This document shows, piece by piece, positions 63,128-64,000 of a stretch of 64,000 nucleotides of DNA (positions are counted from its first letter, which is position 1; the number at the start of each line of letters is the position of its first letter). The position numbers and the translations under genes are program-made. This DNA is from an uncultured Tolumonas sp. Lineage in GTDB: Bacteria; Pseudomonadota; Gammaproteobacteria; Enterobacterales; Aeromonadaceae. Below the pieces are notes generated by a model, which worked only from the letters and a program-made list of their open reading frames with translations, had not been told where the DNA came from and did not search any database. The stretch lies in NCBI RefSeq assembly GCF_963676665.1, contig NZ_OY781390.1, positions 1 through 64,000 on the forward strand, given 5' to 3'.

Positions 63128-64000
63128 TCATGCAAGATTGGGGGTTTTAGCTACTTTATTTGCCAGACGTAATGTTCTTTCTAATATCTGACTGTAGATA
63201 GGTTTACCACCGAGCATTTGTGCAACGAGTGTCGCACTCAGTGTTGTAACCATCATAGGAAGAATAAGGCCGTAATTATTTGTCATCTCAGTTACCAAAA
63301 TAATTCCTGTTACAGGTGCTCTGACCGAAGCCGCAAATAGCGCACCCATTCCGACAATTGGGAAAACGCCGTATGCAATACTAATTTCGGGGAACAGCAG
63401 ATGAGACATATTACCGGCTAGTGCACCACACAAGGTTCCTAAAGCCAAAGAGGGGGCAAAAACACCGCCTGGAATACCGGAACAAAAACAAAGTAGCGTC
63501 CCTAAAAAACGCCATGCCAAAAGCCAGAAAAGCCATGTAAATGATGCAGGGTGTGTTACCCACGCAGGAATAAGATGCATCCCGCCAGATGTCAGGTTGT
63601 TGCCATAAAGCGAGATAACACCAAACATGCCTGCAACAATGCTGCCGGTTATAACAAATACAATGCGCCGGTTCTTATGAAGGGATAAGTAACCATTCTG
63701 GAATGCATTCACACACCGATTAAAGACATATCCTATGCCCCCCATTGCACAACCAAAGGCGAAAAACAAAATTAATGAAGGAATAGCGGGCGTTGGAAAC
63801 GTGGGTAAGTCAAATACCGGGCTGGACCCGAAAGCGAGCTGACGAATAATCGTGCCACTGATCACTGCGATTGAGACTACTTTGATGGATAAGAATGAAT
63901 AACGAAATTGAGGCCGCATTTCTTCCAAAACAAACAAGATGCCGGCAAGCGGAGCATTAAACGCAGAAGCTAGCCCCGTCGCTGCCCCCGCTGCAAGTAG
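63128..64000 (-). CDS. clcA: ClC-type chloride/proton antiporter, C-terminal part
   Basis: The last 290 residues of a ClC protein; the frame is open to the right edge, so the 5' end lies outside. Seen are AAGAATGLASAFNAPLAGI, the internal proton glutamates in LEEMRPQFRYS, and the chloride-binding SGIPGGVFAPSLALG. The inner glutamate pair indicates a Cl-/H+ exchanger rather than a channel. No CBS domain follows, as in Escherichia coli ClcA. Such exchangers help in acid resistance. The selectivity motifs of the first half (GSGIP, GREGP) are not in the window. Confidence 0.94.
   Translation of the reverse strand, partial: LLAAGAATGLASAFNAPLAGILFVLEEMRPQFRYSFLSIKVVSIAVISGTIIRQLAFGSSPVFDLPTFPTPAIPSLILFFAFGCAMGGIGYVFNRCVNAFQNGYLSLHKNRRIVFVITGSIVAGMFGVISLYGNNLTSGGMHLIPAWVTHPASFTWLFWLLAWRFLGTLLCFCSGIPGGVFAPSLALGTLCGALAGNMSHLLFPEISIAYGVFPIVGMGALFAASVRAPVTGIILVTEMTNNYGLILPMMVTTLSATLVAQMLGGKPIYSQILERTLRLANKVAKTPNLA

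Noticed and set aside
1-64000. CRISPR arrays, tRNA or rRNA genes
   Set aside because: No regularly spaced direct repeats, cloverleaf tRNA with a CCA-type acceptor, or rRNA-like sequence was noticed by eye. Running tRNAscan-SE and a CRISPR finder would confirm this.

Overview
The window reads as the chromosome of a facultatively anaerobic gammaproteobacterium. Gene content (nirBD next to molybdenum cofactor genes, a soluble NADH:fumarate reductase, ApbE, class I fumarase, an hpx purine cluster), a perfect FNR box and moderate GC suggest the Aeromonadales, perhaps a Tolumonas-like organism. The genus is an inference from gene content, not from a search.

Layout. 1-6653: the end of nirB, then nirD-moeA-moeB, and a second cofactor operon moaA-mobA-moaB-moaC-moaD-moaE; cloverleaf-like palindromic repeats sit between the two sets and between mobA and moaB. 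6676-8612: an EamA exporter divergent from a LysR regulator whose last part is frameshifted. 8600-16605: an anaerobic fumarate module made of apbE, a three-domain NADH:fumarate reductase with a flavinylation motif, a DASS dicarboxylate transporter and a class I fumarase, with a well placed FNR site in the AT-rich divergent region. 16626-26035: a degraded gene fragment, then a type I restriction-modification operon that carries two extra genes (RhuM-Fic and a SWIM zinc-finger protein) between hsdS and hsdR. 26044-31551: acetyltransferase, lactate/malate dehydrogenase-like enzyme, a Zn/Cd/Pb P-type ATPase divergent from its MerR regulator, and mntH with a Fur-like box. 31613-36390: a marR-OMF-emrA-emrB drug efflux operon. 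36458-38409: AraC regulator divergent from an EamA transporter.

38603-50133: a purine (allantoate/oxalurate) catabolism cluster: an amino-acid-type ABC importer, hpxZ, an RpiR regulator (hpxU), then hpxY-hpxW-hpxJ-hpxK. An IS3-family element has inserted between hpxU and hpxY and left the probable hpxU terminator on its far side. GAAA-N6-TTTC palindromes lie upstream of both the importer and hpxY and are good candidates for the HpxU operator. 50192-54795: a levan cassette (GH32 levanase and a frameshifted GH68 levansucrase) next to an IS5-family element with a TA duplication. 55074-60042: a LysR regulator divergent from an operon of YbdL-like aminotransferase, nitrilase-family amidase, amino-acid binding protein and YbdH-like dehydrogenase, which looks like 2-oxo-acid/methionine salvage or metabolite repair. 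60124-64000: a DASS transporter, an ion-transporter-superfamily permease, and the 3' part of a ClC chloride/proton exchanger.

The most unusual items are the RhuM-Fic/SWIM pair inside the hsd operon, the two cloverleaf repeats whose outer arms differ in sequence but stay complementary, the FNR-controlled fumarate module, and the shared palindromes of the hpx cluster. No tRNA, rRNA or CRISPR array was seen.
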